A stretch of DNA of 64,000 nt from Novacetimonas cocois (GTDB taxonomy: Bacteria; Pseudomonadota; Alphaproteobacteria; Acetobacterales; Acetobacteraceae): assembly GCF_003311635.1 (NCBI RefSeq), contig NZ_QEXL01000002.1:220434-284433 (forward strand), written 5' to 3'. Every line of letters begins with the position of its first letter. Positions within the stretch are counted from its first letter, which is position 1. The notes below the pieces were generated by a model that was not told where the DNA came from, made no database searches, and saw only the letters and a program-made list of their open reading frames with translations. Of this stretch, positions 1 through 9,966 are shown piece by piece. The position numbers were made by a program, and so were the translations under genes.

Positions 1-1304
1 ATCAGGTATCCCTGCTGCCCCGCCAGCACCTGATGCACGCCATGACCCAGCTCATGCGCCAGCGTCATCACGTCGCGCGTGCGACCGCGATAGTTGAGCA
101 GGAGGTAGGGATGCGCCGAGGGCACGGTCGGATGAGCGAACGCGCCGGACGCCTTGCCCGGCACCGGTGGCGCGTCGATCCACGGATTGTCGAAAAACCG
201 CCGCCCGATTTCCCCCATGCGCGGGTCAAACCCTTCATACGCGCCCAGTACCTGCGCGGTTGCGTCCTTCCATGGGACAAGGGGTTCCGCCTGCGTGGTC
301 AGCGGCGCATTGCGGTCCCAGTACTGCAGCTTTTCCACGCCCAGCCATTTCGCCTTGAGCGCGTAATAGCGGTGCGACAGCCGTGGATAGGAGGTCGTGA
401 CGGCCTGCACCAGCGCATCGACCACCGCGTCCTCCACCATGTTGGCGCAGTTGCGGGCCGATGTCGGGCGCGGGTAATGACGCAGCGTATCGGTAATGGC
501 CTTGTCCTTGGCCAGGGTGTTCGTCACCAGCGAAAACAGCCGCAGCCGTTCCGTCAGGGTCTCCCCCACCGCCTTCGCCGCGCGGGCGCGCACGTTCTGG
601 TCGGACGAGGACATCCGGTCCAGCGCCGTGCCCAGCGTCAGATCTTCCCCATCCAGCGACACGCGCAGGCTGGCCATCGTCTCGTCAAACAGGCGGTTCC
701 ACGCGGCCGCCCCCGTGACGGATTTTTCATGCAGGACCGATTCGACCTCATCGGACAGCTGATAGGGGCGGAAAACCCGCAGGTCGCGGATGAACGGCTC
801 CCAATGGGCCAGCGCCGGATCGGAAAGCTGCCGGGCGAGGACATCATCGGGGATGCGGTTCATCTCCAGCGTGAAAAACAGCAGGTGGGTGGAAATGGCC
901 GTCAGGCGTTCGTTCACCGACTGGCTGAAGCGCGCGATCCGGGCATCGGCCGAATTGGCGGCGAACAGCAGCTGGGCATAGGACGCGGCCCGGCCCAGCA
1001 CTTCGTCAATGCGCTGGTATTCCGCGATGGCCGATGCCACCGCCGCGCCATCCGCCTGCGCCAGTTTCCCGCGCCATGCCTGTGCGAAGGCACGCGAATC
1101 CTCATCCGCCTGCTCCAGGTCCGTCTGCAGGCGTGGCGATTCGGGGCTTTCATACAGGTCACGCAGGTCCCATCGCGGCAGGGTCTCGTCCCACGCCGAC
1201 GCGGCGGCCCCATCCGCCCCTGCGTGCGCGGAGGATGGCGCGTGCGCGCCGCGCGTGAGGAAACGGGAAAAATACAGATCGGACATCGGACCAACACCAG
1301 TCAT
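1..1304 (-). CDS. pepF: M3-family oligoendopeptidase F, C-terminal end outside the window
   Basis: Zinc metallopeptidase of the M3B (oligoendopeptidase F) family, expected to degrade oligopeptides in the cytoplasm. The frame is open to the window edge and gives 434 codons. The HELGH zinc motif lies at about residues 417-421, close to the cut, so the third zinc ligand and the C-terminal third (family length about 600) are missing here. The N-terminus contains the typical PRWDLRDLYESP segment near residue 44. I chose the ATG at 1304 because GGAGG lies 9 bases upstream; an in-frame ATG at 1286 is the alternative. It lies downstream of gltB on the same strand, separated by a strong terminator, so it is probably transcribed separately. 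Confidence 0.92.
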   Translation of the reverse strand, partial: MTGVGPMSDLYFSRFLTRGAHAPSSAHAGADGAAASAWDETLPRWDLRDLYESPESPRLQTDLEQADEDSRAFAQAWRGKLAQADGAAVASAIAEYQRIDEVLGRAASYAQLLFAANSADARIARFSQSVNERLTAISTHLLFFTLEMNRIPDDVLARQLSDPALAHWEPFIRDLRVFRPYQLSDEVESVLHEKSVTGAAAWNRLFDETMASLRVSLDGEDLTLGTALDRMSSSDQNVRARAAKAVGETLTERLRLFSLVTNTLAKDKAITDTLRHYPRPTSARNCANMVEDAVVDALVQAVTTSYPRLSHRYYALKAKWLGVEKLQYWDRNAPLTTQAEPLVPWKDATAQVLGAYEGFDPRMGEIGRRFFDNPWIDAPPVPGKASGAFAHPTVPSAHPYLLLNYRGRTRDVMTLAHELGHGVHQVLAGQQGYL

Positions 1305-1414
1305 CGCAAGAGGCCTCCGCAAACGGGTCACGGAAATCCCGGGTTCCAGTAATGGAGAATCTAGTCCCTCTGCCCCGCCAGTGCGACCCCCTGATGCCAC
1401 ATTCCCTGAAAACG

Positions 1415-1448
1415 GACAGGGCCGGGGATAAAAACCCCCGGCCCTGTC
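1415..1448 (-). terminator. Rho-independent terminator after gltB
   Basis: A perfect 13-bp inverted repeat (arms 1415-1427 and 1436-1448, core GGGCCGGGG/CCCCGGCCC) with an 8-base AT-rich loop. Read on the minus strand it is followed by a short T run. It lies 54 bases past the gltB stop. Confidence 0.85.
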
Positions 1449-1502
1449 ACAATGTTTCCCGATACCGGGGCAGACGACGCCCCGGCGCGTCCCGGCCGCG
1501 CG

Positions 1503-4500
1503 TCAGGCGCTGCGGGGCAGTTCGACCGGGGCAAAGCCGATGACCCTGGCATATTCGCGCGGCACGACATGCCAGAAACGCGGCAGCACCTTGTCCCAGT
1601 TATGCAGCAGCAGCTCGGCATAGCGGCTGCTGGTTTCGCGCACATGGGTTTCCACCTGTTCGCGCAGGGCGGCTTCCCATTTCGGGTCCTCGACACGGCT
1701 CCATGTCAGGGTGTCGGGATTGACCCGCTCCTCGAACGTGCCGCTTGCGTCATAGACAAAGGCCATGCCGCCGGTGAAGCCCGCGCCGAAATTGTCCCCG
1801 ATTTCCCCAAGGATCACGACGAGGCCGCCCGTCATGTATTCGCACCCGTTGGAGCCACATCCCTCCACCACGCCGATCGCGCCGGAATTGCGCACGGCAA
1901 AGCGTTCGCCCGCCTGCCCCGCCGCATACAGCGCGCCTGCGGTTGCGCCATACAGCACGGTGTTGCCGATGATGGCATTTTCGTTGGACACGAGGTTGGA
2001 CGAAGGCGACTGCCGCACGATGATCGTCGCCCCCGACAGGCCCTTGCCGACATAATCGTTGGCGTCGCCCAGCACCTCGAGCTTGAGGCCCTGCACCGCG
2101 AACGCGCCCAGCGACTGCCCCGCCGAACCACGCAGGCGCACCGTCAGGTGCCCCGGAACCAGCCGGTCCATGCCGAACTGCCGCACGATGAGCGAGGAAA
2201 TGCGCGTGCCGATCGCGCGATGCGTATTCTGCACGTTGTACTGCAGCTGCATCTTCTCCCCATGATCGAACAGGGGCCGCGCATCGGCGATCATCTGCGC
2301 ATCCAGCGTCTCCGGCACCTCGTTGCGGCCTTCGCGCGTGCAGTAGCGCGCATGCGGCCCCGGATCGGCCTGCGCCAGCAGGGAATTGAGGTCGAGGTCA
2401 TCGAGGTAGTCCGCCCCACGCAGCACCTGATGCAGGAGGTCGGTGCGGCCGATCACCTCGTTAAGCGTCGCAAAGCCGAGAGAGGCAAGGATGTTGCGCA
2501 CGTCCTCCGCGATGAAGGAGAACAGGTTGATCACCTTCTCCGGCGTGCCTTCGAACTTGCGGCGCAGGTCCTCGTCCTGGGTGCACACGCCCACCGGGCA
2601 GGTGTTGGAATGGCACTGGCGCACCATGATGCAGCCCATCGCGACAAGGCTCGCGGTGCCGATCCCGAATTCCTCCGCCCCCAGCATGGCGGCGATCACC
2701 ACGTCGCGCCCGGTCTTCAGCCCGCCATCGGTGCGCAGCTTCACCCGGTGGCGCAGGCGGTTGAGCATCAGCACCTGATGCGCCTCGGCCAGGCCAAGTT
2801 CCCACGGCATGCCGGCGTACTTGACCGAACTCTGCGGACTGGCGCCTGTGCCCCCGCTATGGCCGGAAATCAGGATCGCGTCCGCCTTGGCCTTCGCCAC
2901 GCCCGCCGCGATCGTGCCGATGCCCGAACGCGCCACCAGCTTGACGGTCACGGTGGCCTCCGGATTGATCTGCTTGAGGTCGTAGATCAGCTGGGCCAGA
3001 TCCTCGATGGAATAGATGTCGTGGTGCGGCGGGGGGGAAATCAGCGTCACGCCCGGCGTCGCATGACGCAGCTTCGCGATCAGGCCCGTCACCTTGAAGC
3101 CGGGAAGCTGCCCGCCCTCGCCCGGTTTCGCGCCCTGCGCCATCTTGATCTCGATCTCGCGGCAGTCATTGAGGTACTGCGCGGTCACACCGAACCGGCC
3201 CGATGCGATCTGCTTGATCGCGGACGACGCGTTATCGCCGTTGGAACGCGGCTTCGCACGGGCAGGGTCCTCGCCCCCCTCGCCTGAATCGGACTTCGCC
3301 CCGATGCGGTTCATCGCGATCGACAGCGTCTCGTGCGCTTCGGGCGACAGCGCGCCGAGCGAAATCCCAGGCGCGATCAGGCGCTTGCGCAGTTCGGTGA
3401 TGCTTTCGACCGATTCCACCGCGATGGGCGTGCGCCCGCCCCGGAAATCGAGCAGGTCGCGCAACGCCACCGGCGGCTGGCGCCGCACCGCGTCGGCATA
3501 ACGCTGGTAGATGGAGAAGCTGTCGGTCGCCACCGCCGTCTGCAGCATGTGGATCAGCGTGCCGTCAAAGGCATGCACCTCCCCCGTGCGGCGCAGCTTG
3601 TAACGTCCCCCCACCGGCAGGGATTCGATCTGGCGGTCCCATGCCTTTTCATGGAAGCTCAGCACATTGCGCGCGATGCCCAGCAGGCCGATGCCCGAAA
3701 TGCGCGAAGGCATGCCGGGAAAGAATTCCGCCGTCAGGGCGCGCGACAGGCCGATCGCCTCGAAATTATAGCCACCGCGATAGGCCGCGACGACGGAAAT
3801 GCCCATCTTGGACATGATCTTCAGCAGGCCCTTGTTGACGGCCTTGCGGTAACGCTCCACCGCCTCGCCAAAGGACATGTCGCCAAACAGGCCGCGACGG
3901 TGCCGATCGGCGATGCTTTCCTGCGCCAGGTACGGATTGACCGTCGTGGCCCCCACCCCGATCGTCACCGCGATGGCATGGACATCCAGCGCCCCGGCCG
4001 ACCGCACGTTCAGCGAGGTAAAGGTACGCAGCGACTGCCGCACGAGATGCGTATGCACCGCCGCCGTCGCAAGGATCATGGGGATATAGGCGCGTTCCGC
4101 CGACTGGTGTTCGTCGGTCAGGAAGACATGCGTGCATCCGCGCCGCACATGATCCTCCGCCTCCGTGCGGATGCGCGCAATCGCTTCGCGCAGCCCGGCC
4201 TCCCCGTCCGCCGCGGGGAAGGTGCAGTCGATGACGCAGGCATTGTCACCGCAGAACTCCCTCAGCGCCTGGAACTCGCCCGTCGTCAGCACCGGCGTCG
4301 GAAGCTGGAGCAGGTCGCACTGCGTCTCGCTTTCCTCAAGGATGTTGCCAAGATTGCCCAGACGGGTCACGAGGCTCATCACCCGGGTTTCGCGCAGGCT
4401 GTCGATGGGGGGGTTGGTGACCTGGCTGAAGGCCTGGCGGAAATAATGCGCAAGCCCGCGATAGCGCGTGGACAGCACCGCAAGCGGCGTATCGTCGCCC

Positions 4501-6041
4501 ATGGAGCCGATGGCCTCGGCGGCATTTTCAACCATGGGCTGGAGGATGACCTCCAGCTCCTCCAGCGTGGTGCCGACCGCAAGCTGCCGGCGTCGCAGGT
4601 TCTCGCCCTCGTACAGGCTCAGCTCCCGGCTGCCCGCACGCACGAGGCAGGAGATGTCGCGCGTGCGCTTCACCCAGCCCGAAAAGTCCTGCCGCGCGGA
4701 GAGCATGTCCAGAAGCTGGTCATTGTTGTAAAGCCGCGCCTCCCTGAGGTCGAGCGCCAGCGACTGCCCCGGCCCGAGGCGGCCACGGCTGACGATGTCG
4801 GCCTCCGGCACCTTCACCATGCCGGTTTCCGAACCCACGATCAGCAGACCGCCCGACGTGATGGTATAGCGCAGGGGCCGCAGGCCGCTGCGGTCCAGCC
4901 CGGCCAGCATCCACCGCCCGTCCGTCGCGCAGATCGCGGCCGGCCCGTCCCACGGTTCCATCACCGCGTTGCAGTACGAATACATGTCCTTGTGCCGCTG
5001 CGGCATGGCGGAATTGCCGCCGATGCTGGCGGGCACCATCAGGCAGCGCGCCATCGGCGCGTCACGCCCCGCAAAGGTCAGCAGTTCAAAGACATTGTCA
5101 AAGCACGCCGTATCCGACCCCTGCGCCTGCACCACGGGCTTGAGGTCATCCATGTACGCATCCAGCGCCGGATCGGCCAGCCGCGTCTCGTGGCTTTTCA
5201 TCCAGTTGACGTTGCCGGAAATGGTGTTGATCTCGCCATTATGGGCAAGGCGGCGGAACGGCTGCGCCAGCTTCCATGTCGGGAAGGTATTGGTGGAATA
5301 ACGCTGGTGATAGATCGCAAAGCGGCTGACGAAACGCGGGTCCAGCAGGTCGGGATAGAACTCCGTCAGATGCTCCGCCAGGAACATGCCCTTGTAGATC
5401 AGCGAACGGCACGACAGCGAACAGACATACAGGTCCACCTGGTTGGCGATCGCGCTTTTCTCGATCCGGCGGCGGATGACATACAGGTCTCGCTCGAACG
5501 CGTCTTCCTGCGTGCCGGGCGTGTTGCGGATCAGGATCTGTTCGATTTCCGGCCGCGTGGCGTTCGCCTTGTCCCCGATACAATCGGTGTTGATCGGCAC
5601 CTGACGCCAGCCATAGATCGCATAGCCGAAGGCGAGGATCTCGCTCTCGATGATCTGGCGGCAGCGTTCCTGGGCCGCGATGTCGGTCTTGGGCAGGAAG
5701 ATCATGCCCACCGCGATCTGGCTGTCCACGCTGGCGTCGCCGCCGATATGGATGGCATCGGCAAAGAAATCCTGCGGGATTTCGACATGGATGCCCGCGC
5801 CGTCGCCAGTCTTGCCATCCGCATCGACTGCGCCACGGTGCCATACGGCCTTCAGCGCGGCAATCCCCGCCTCCACCACGTCGCGGCGCGGCTTGCCGTC
5901 AAGGGCGGCGACCATGCCGACGCCGCACGCATCATGCTCCTGCGCAGGGTCATACAGGCCCGAAATCGCCTGGGCATTGTCATGCCATTCGCGCACAAAA
6001 TCGTCCGTCGGGGCCGTGTGCTGTGCTGTGTGCTGGTCCAT
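1503..6041 (-). CDS. gltB: glutamate synthase (NADPH) large subunit
   Basis: Alpha subunit of NADPH-GOGAT. It hydrolyses glutamine, channels ammonia and reduces 2-oxoglutarate to glutamate. At 1512 residues it is full length. The N-terminal class II amidotransferase nucleophile is Cys39 in HDACGVGM, implying removal of a 38-residue propeptide. The central and FMN-binding synthase domains follow (GHSGGTGASP loop). The 3Fe-4S ligands are Cys1137, Cys1143 and Cys1148 in CIMVRQCHSNTCPVG. The C-terminal part is the gltB beta-helix domain (GAxxG-type repeats). The ATG is only 5 bases after the gltD stop, so gltD-gltB is one operon in the order gltD first, with a terminator after gltB. Confidence 0.98.
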   Translation of the reverse strand: MDQHTAQHTAPTDDFVREWHDNAQAISGLYDPAQEHDACGVGMVAALDGKPRRDVVEAGIAALKAVWHRGAVDADGKTGDGAGIHVEIPQDFFADAIHIGGDASVDSQIAVGMIFLPKTDIAAQERCRQIIESEILAFGYAIYGWRQVPINTDCIGDKANATRPEIEQILIRNTPGTQEDAFERDLYVIRRRIEKSAIANQVDLYVCSLSCRSLIYKGMFLAEHLTEFYPDLLDPRFVSRFAIYHQRYSTNTFPTWKLAQPFRRLAHNGEINTISGNVNWMKSHETRLADPALDAYMDDLKPVVQAQGSDTACFDNVFELLTFAGRDAPMARCLMVPASIGGNSAMPQRHKDMYSYCNAVMEPWDGPAAICATDGRWMLAGLDRSGLRPLRYTITSGGLLIVGSETGMVKVPEADIVSRGRLGPGQSLALDLREARLYNNDQLLDMLSARQDFSGWVKRTRDISCLVRAGSRELSLYEGENLRRRQLAVGTTLEELEVILQPMVENAAEAIGSMGDDTPLAVLSTRYRGLAHYFRQAFSQVTNPPIDSLRETRVMSLVTRLGNLGNILEESETQCDLLQLPTPVLTTGEFQALREFCGDNACVIDCTFPAADGEAGLREAIARIRTEAEDHVRRGCTHVFLTDEHQSAERAYIPMILATAAVHTHLVRQSLRTFTSLNVRSAGALDVHAIAVTIGVGATTVNPYLAQESIADRHRRGLFGDMSFGEAVERYRKAVNKGLLKIMSKMGISVVAAYRGGYNFEAIGLSRALTAEFFPGMPSRISGIGLLGIARNVLSFHEKAWDRQIESLPVGGRYKLRRTGEVHAFDGTLIHMLQTAVATDSFSIYQRYADAVRRQPPVALRDLLDFRGGRTPIAVESVESITELRKRLIAPGISLGALSPEAHETLSIAMNRIGAKSDSGEGGEDPARAKPRSNGDNASSAIKQIASGRFGVTAQYLNDCREIEIKMAQGAKPGEGGQLPGFKVTGLIAKLRHATPGVTLISPPPHHDIYSIEDLAQLIYDLKQINPEATVTVKLVARSGIGTIAAGVAKAKADAILISGHSGGTGASPQSSVKYAGMPWELGLAEAHQVLMLNRLRHRVKLRTDGGLKTGRDVVIAAMLGAEEFGIGTASLVAMGCIMVRQCHSNTCPVGVCTQDEDLRRKFEGTPEKVINLFSFIAEDVRNILASLGFATLNEVIGRTDLLHQVLRGADYLDDLDLNSLLAQADPGPHARYCTREGRNEVPETLDAQMIADARPLFDHGEKMQLQYNVQNTHRAIGTRISSLIVRQFGMDRLVPGHLTVRLRGSAGQSLGAFAVQGLKLEVLGDANDYVGKGLSGATIIVRQSPSSNLVSNENAIIGNTVLYGATAGALYAAGQAGERFAVRNSGAIGVVEGCGSNGCEYMTGGLVVILGEIGDNFGAGFTGGMAFVYDASGTFEERVNPDTLTWSRVEDPKWEAALREQVETHVRETSSRYAELLLHNWDKVLPRFWHVVPREYARVIGFAPVELPRSA

Positions 6042-6046
6042 TGTCG

Positions 6047-7501
6047 TTACTCCGCCGCTTCGGCGCGCACGGCCGCCACGGTCTCAAGCCAGCGGTGCAT
6101 CTGCGCCGCCGCGTCCCGTCCATCGCGGATGGCCCACACCACAAGGCTGGCCCCCCGCACGATATCGCCCGCGGCGAACACGCCGGGCAGGCTGGTCATG
6201 AATGTCTGCCGGTCCACCATCAGGGTGCCCCAGCGCGAAACCTCGAGCTCCGGCTGCCCCCACAGGGTCGGCAGCGGTTCGGGGTCGAAGCCAAGGGCCT
6301 TGACCACGAGGTCGGCCTCCAGCGTGAAGGCGCTGCCTTCGACCGGCTCCACCGACTGCCGCCCGCTGGCGTCGGGCAGGCCGAGCTTCATGCGCACGGC
6401 GCGCACGCCGGTGACATGCCCATCGCCAAGGAAGGCCTCCGGCCCGGCGAGCCAGACGAACTCCACGCCTTCTTCTTCCGCGTTCTTCACCTCCCGCACC
6501 GAGCCGGGCATGTTGGCGCGGTCGCGGCGATACAGGCATTTTACCGACCGCGCGCCCTGCCGGATGGCGGTGCGTACGCAGTCCATCGCGGTATCGCCGC
6601 CGCCGATCACGACCACGGACTTACCCGCCGCGTTCAGCGCGCCGGATTCGTACTCCGCCACACTGTCGCCGAGGGAGACGCGGTTCGACGCGGTCAGGTA
6701 ATCCAGCGCCCGCACGATCCCGCCCAGGCCCGCGCCGGGACCGCCGATATCGCGCGATTTGTACACGCCCGTTGTGATCAGCACCGCGTCATGGCGGTCA
6801 TGAAGGGTGGAAAATGCGATGGTATCGTCACCGTCCACATCCGCGACCCCCCTGCCCAGATGAAAGGTGACGCCGGACTCCTCCAGCAGGCGATGGCGGC
6901 GCAGGACGATGTCCTTCTCCAGCTTGAAGCCGGGGATGCCATACATCATCAGCCCGCCGATGCGGTCATAACGGTCATAGACATGGACCTGAAAACCAAG
7001 TTCACGCAGTTGCACGGCAGCGGCGAGGCCACCGGGACCGGCCCCGATGATGCCGACCGTCTGCGTGCGCTCGGCCACCGGACGTACCGGCCTGACCCAG
7101 CCCTGCTCGAACGCGGTGTCGGTGATGAAACGCTCCACCGCGCCGATGGTGACGCTTTCGAATCCCGGCTCGATCACGCAGTTGCCTTCGCACAGGCGGT
7201 CCTGCGGACAGATGCGGCCACAGATTTCGGGGAAGTTGTTGGTGGCGGAGGACACTTCATAGGCTTCCTCCAGCCGTCCGGCCGCCGTCATCATCAGCCA
7301 GTCGGGAATGTTGTTGCCCAGCGGACAGTGCACCGAACAGAAGGGCACCCCGCACTGCGAACAGCGCGAGGACTGGGTCTGCGCCTGCGTGAGGGGCAGT
7401 TCGTCATAGATTTCATTGAAATCCCGGCGCCGTGCCTCGGCAGGCCGCTTTTCAGGCTGCTCCTGCGCAACAGAGACGAATTTCAGCATGCGCTCGGTCA
7501 T
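6047..7501 (-). CDS. gltD: glutamate synthase small subunit
   Basis: Beta subunit of NADPH-GOGAT (484 residues). It is an FAD/NADPH oxidoreductase that passes electrons from NADPH through two 4Fe-4S clusters to GltB. The N-terminal cysteine sets CSQCGVPFCSVHCP (about residues 46-59) and CEGNC are present. The FAD-binding GAGPGG motif and the NADPH-binding GGGDTAMD motif both follow in the expected order. It is the first gene of the gltDB operon. A 155-base leader separates it from the terminator of the preceding gene, so its promoter should lie there. Confidence 0.97.
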   Translation of the reverse strand: MTERMLKFVSVAQEQPEKRPAEARRRDFNEIYDELPLTQAQTQSSRCSQCGVPFCSVHCPLGNNIPDWLMMTAAGRLEEAYEVSSATNNFPEICGRICPQDRLCEGNCVIEPGFESVTIGAVERFITDTAFEQGWVRPVRPVAERTQTVGIIGAGPGGLAAAVQLRELGFQVHVYDRYDRIGGLMMYGIPGFKLEKDIVLRRHRLLEESGVTFHLGRGVADVDGDDTIAFSTLHDRHDAVLITTGVYKSRDIGGPGAGLGGIVRALDYLTASNRVSLGDSVAEYESGALNAAGKSVVVIGGGDTAMDCVRTAIRQGARSVKCLYRRDRANMPGSVREVKNAEEEGVEFVWLAGPEAFLGDGHVTGVRAVRMKLGLPDASGRQSVEPVEGSAFTLEADLVVKALGFDPEPLPTLWGQPELEVSRWGTLMVDRQTFMTSLPGVFAAGDIVRGASLVVWAIRDGRDAAAQMHRWLETVAAVRAEAAE

Positions 7502-7591
7502 CGGGCTGCCCCTCGGGTCTGGAAATCATGCGAACGCACCCCTGTGCGCCTTTTGTGCGTCACACCTACGCAAGGCGGGGGAGGAATAAAA

Positions 7592-7606
7592 GACAGTATT
7601 GCTGTC
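7592..7606 (-). terminator. short hairpin terminator between the NDUFA9-like gene and gltD
   Basis: GACAG/CTGTC arms (7592-7596, 7602-7606) around a 5-base loop. Both sides have A/T runs, so on the minus strand the stem is followed by TTTTATT. It lies about 50 bases after the 7657 stop and upstream of gltD, so it probably isolates gltDB transcription. Confidence 0.55.
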
Positions 7607-7656
7607 GTTTTTACGGAAAATACACAAAATGGCGCTGCATGGCTTCTGAAATATCC

Positions 7657-8580
7657 TCAACCCGACCGAAAACGCGCCAGATATTGCGCAGCCATCATTT
7701 CCAGTGACACGGGCGTGATCCCCAGCAGGTCGAAGCCGCGCATCCCCTCCGCCACCACATTGTCGGAACAGAGCATCGAAAGCTGATCGCGCGTCAGCAC
7801 CCGGCCGGGCAGGCGTTCAAGGAACAGCGCCTGGATCCGCGCCAGCCACATCGGCACCGGCAGCACGGGACGCGGATGTCCTGCAGCGCCCGCGATCCAT
7901 CGCACCATGTCCTCCATGCGCCATATGCGCGGGCCGCCAAGCTCGAAGATATCGCCCGCCGTGTGGCTGTCGCGCGCGATGCGGCGAATCGCCTCGGCCA
8001 CGTCGCCCACGTACACCGGCTGGAAACGCGTCGCGGCGCCATAGACCGGCAGGACCGGAAGATAGCGCGCCATGCGCCCGAACATGTTGGTGAAATGATC
8101 CTCCGCCCCGAAGATGATGGAGGGACGCACGATCACGGCCTCTGCCATGTGGCGGACGACCTCCGCCTCCCCCAGTCCCTTGCTGCGGCCATAGGCGGAA
8201 ACGGCCCCCGGCGCCGCGCCGATGGCCGACATGTGGATCAGCGCCCCCACCCCGGCGGACGCGCACAGGCGCGCGACGCGCCCGGCGCCCTCGACATGCA
8301 CGGCGGTGAACGAGGCATGGCGCCCGGGGGCAAGGATACCGACCAGATTGACCACCAGATCGCTTCCCTCGATGGCTGCCACGCTCGAACGTTCCTCCAG
8401 CACGGAGGCATAGATGGGAACGATCTGCCCCACATCGCCCATCGGGCGCATCTGCGCCGCGCGGTCCGGGCGGCGCGACGCGACGCGCACCACGTAACCA
8501 TCGCGCGCCAGCCGACCGACCAGATGCCGTCCCACAAATCCGGTCCCGCCAAAGACCGTTGCGACCCTGCGAATCCCCAT
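7657..8580 (-). CDS. NDUFA9-like atypical SDR (NAD(P)-binding epimerase-fold protein)
   Basis: 307 residues of the extended/atypical short-chain dehydrogenase family related to mitochondrial complex I subunit NDUFA9. The glycine-rich dinucleotide motif GGTGFVGRHLV is at residues 11-21. The family's usual YxxxK site appears as YGRSKGLGE. The C-terminal part ends with a segment similar to SDR_a5 proteins. GGAGAGG lies 6 bases before the ATG. The enzyme substrate is not known from the sequence; the NDUFA9 relationship suggests a quinone- or respiratory-complex-linked role, which is inference. Confidence 0.85.
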   Translation of the reverse strand: MGIRRVATVFGGTGFVGRHLVGRLARDGYVVRVASRRPDRAAQMRPMGDVGQIVPIYASVLEERSSVAAIEGSDLVVNLVGILAPGRHASFTAVHVEGAGRVARLCASAGVGALIHMSAIGAAPGAVSAYGRSKGLGEAEVVRHMAEAVIVRPSIIFGAEDHFTNMFGRMARYLPVLPVYGAATRFQPVYVGDVAEAIRRIARDSHTAGDIFELGGPRIWRMEDMVRWIAGAAGHPRPVLPVPMWLARIQALFLERLPGRVLTRDQLSMLCSDNVVAEGMRGFDLLGITPVSLEMMAAQYLARFRSG

Positions 8581-8785
8581 CTGGCGCCTCTCCTACCTGT
8601 TTTCCGCCCCGGCGTTCCACTCCGGCTTTTCAGGCCGGATTTCCGTGCCGGTCCGCGATCATGACGCACCCGCGCCGTGCATGCACCTCATTCCGGCGGG
8701 ATCGTCCGTCGTGCCGTAAAAAGGCCGTCCGCCGCGGGTGCGCAAAAAAAACGTCATCGAATTCAAAAAAATACACCAATCCCTG

Positions 8786-8814
8786 TTGACCGCGCGATGG
8801 GCTCAGACTAGAAA
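8786..8814 (+). promoter_or_regulatory. sigma-70-type promoter for tRNA-Leu
   Basis: TTGACC at 8786-8791, a 17-base spacer and TAGAAA at 8809-8814, placed 36 bases before the mature tRNA 5' end. Confidence 0.6.
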
Positions 8815-8850
8815 CCGCTTCACACCACCCCGGCAACGGGGAGCCTCTGA

Positions 8851-8937
8851 GCCCAGATGGCGGAATTGGTAGACGCGCAGGTTTCAGGTACCTGTGGCCG
8901 CAAGGTCGTGGAAGTTCGAGTCTTCTTCTGGGCACCA
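8851..8937 (+). tRNA. tRNA-Leu(CAG)
   Basis: The 87-nt sequence folds as a class II tRNA. The acceptor 5' strand GCCCAGA pairs with TCTGGGC and the 3' end carries an encoded ACCA. The anticodon arm is CAGGT-TTCAGGT-ACCTG, giving anticodon CAG, which reads CUG. The D-loop has the TTGGTAGAC pattern, the T-arm GTTCGAGTC is present, and a long variable arm (GTGGCCGCAAGGTCGT region) fits leucine. CUG is a heavily used codon in the neighbouring genes. Confidence 0.97.
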
Positions 8938-9249
8938 GCTTTTTTCCAAAAAAGTCAGACTGAAAATCCTACCGGACTGTTGTCCGGCCGGATTTCCCGG
9001 TTCGCCGGATGGCCAATGCAGCCAAATAGTGGCGCATTCGCATCAATCCCCCCTGTTCCCGATACGAATTTGGTGTAAACCGCGACAATGTTCACACCGT
9101 CGGCATATCGCCGTCTGGATGCTGGCAAAGTGGCATGGTGCGCGCCCCGGTCTGGATTTCCCTGTCCCGACCGTGTGGAATCGTCTTTTGTATCCTGTCG
9201 CTCCATACCACATGCCACGGACCGACACCGTTACGGAGCATGACGCACG
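8938..9249. other. intergenic region between tRNA-Leu and rnd
   Basis: 312 bases without a supported gene. The first 20 bases hold an AT-rich inverted repeat (TTTTTTCCAAAAAA) that begins at the tRNA 3' end and probably terminates it. The remainder must hold the promoter for rnd; I do not see a convincing consensus. Short open frames here have no ribosome-binding sites. Confidence 0.6.
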
Positions 9250-9897
9250 ATGCCTGAGACCGCCGTACCCGACACAATCCATTTCCATCGCGGCGACCTG
9301 CCCGCCGATGTGAGCTTTTCGGGCATGGTGGCCGTCGATACGGAGACAATGGGCCTCAACCCGCATCGCGACCGCCTGTGCCTGGTGCAGCTGTCGGGCG
9401 GTGACGGGCATGCCCATCTGGTACAGATCCCCGCAGGGGCGAAAGCGGCGGATTTCCCCAACCTGATCCGCGTGCTGTGCGATGCGACGGTGCCGAAACT
9501 GATGCATTTCGCCCGCTTTGACGTCGGCATCCTGCAATATACCTTCAACATCACGGTCGCACCCGTCATCTGCACCAAGATCGCCTCGAAGCTCGTGCGG
9601 ACCTATACCGACCGTCACGGGCTTGCGAACCTGTGCCGGGAACTTCTGGGCATCGAACTGAGCAAGCAGCAGCAGAGTTCCGACTGGGGCGCGCCGTGCC
9701 TGACCCCGCAGCAGCAGATCTATGCCGCCTCCGACGTGCTGTACCTGCATGCGCTGTGGGCGAAGCTGGAGGCACTGCTTGTGCGCGAGGGACGCCGCGA
9801 ACTGGCGCAGGCGTGCTATGACTTCATGCCCACGCGCGCGCGTCTGGATATCCTTGGCTACGATGAACCGGACCTGTTCGCCCATCGGGCGGCGTGA
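9250..9897 (+). CDS. rnd: ribonuclease D, short exonuclease-only form
   Basis: 3'-5' exoribonuclease of the DEDDy family, acting in tRNA/stable RNA 3' maturation. The catalytic residues are visible as Asp30 and Glu32 (DTET), Asp91 (HFARFD) and Tyr158/Asp162 (YAASD). At 215 residues it contains only the exonuclease domain and lacks the HRDC domains of the E. coli enzyme; this short form is common in alphaproteobacteria. The ATG at 9250 is used because the upstream ATG (9239) runs straight into a stop. It lies 69 bases upstream of kdsD in the same direction. Confidence 0.92.
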   Translation: MPETAVPDTIHFHRGDLPADVSFSGMVAVDTETMGLNPHRDRLCLVQLSGGDGHAHLVQIPAGAKAADFPNLIRVLCDATVPKLMHFARFDVGILQYTFNITVAPVICTKIASKLVRTYTDRHGLANLCRELLGIELSKQQQSSDWGAPCLTPQQQIYAASDVLYLHALWAKLEALLVREGRRELAQACYDFMPTRARLDILGYDEPDLFAHRAA

Positions 9898-9966
9898 CCC
9901 CTCCTTGTCCCACCCGTTTCCCGGCATGCGCGGGAACACTTTCATAACGATACAGAAAAAACCGGC

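Noticed and set aside
1452..6701. Very long plus-strand open frames opposite gltB and gltD (1452-3287, 3333-6701, 6023-7786)
   Set aside because: They are antisense shadows of certain genes, caused by GC-rich codon use. The proteins are Arg/His-rich without motifs, and no ribosome-binding sites are present.
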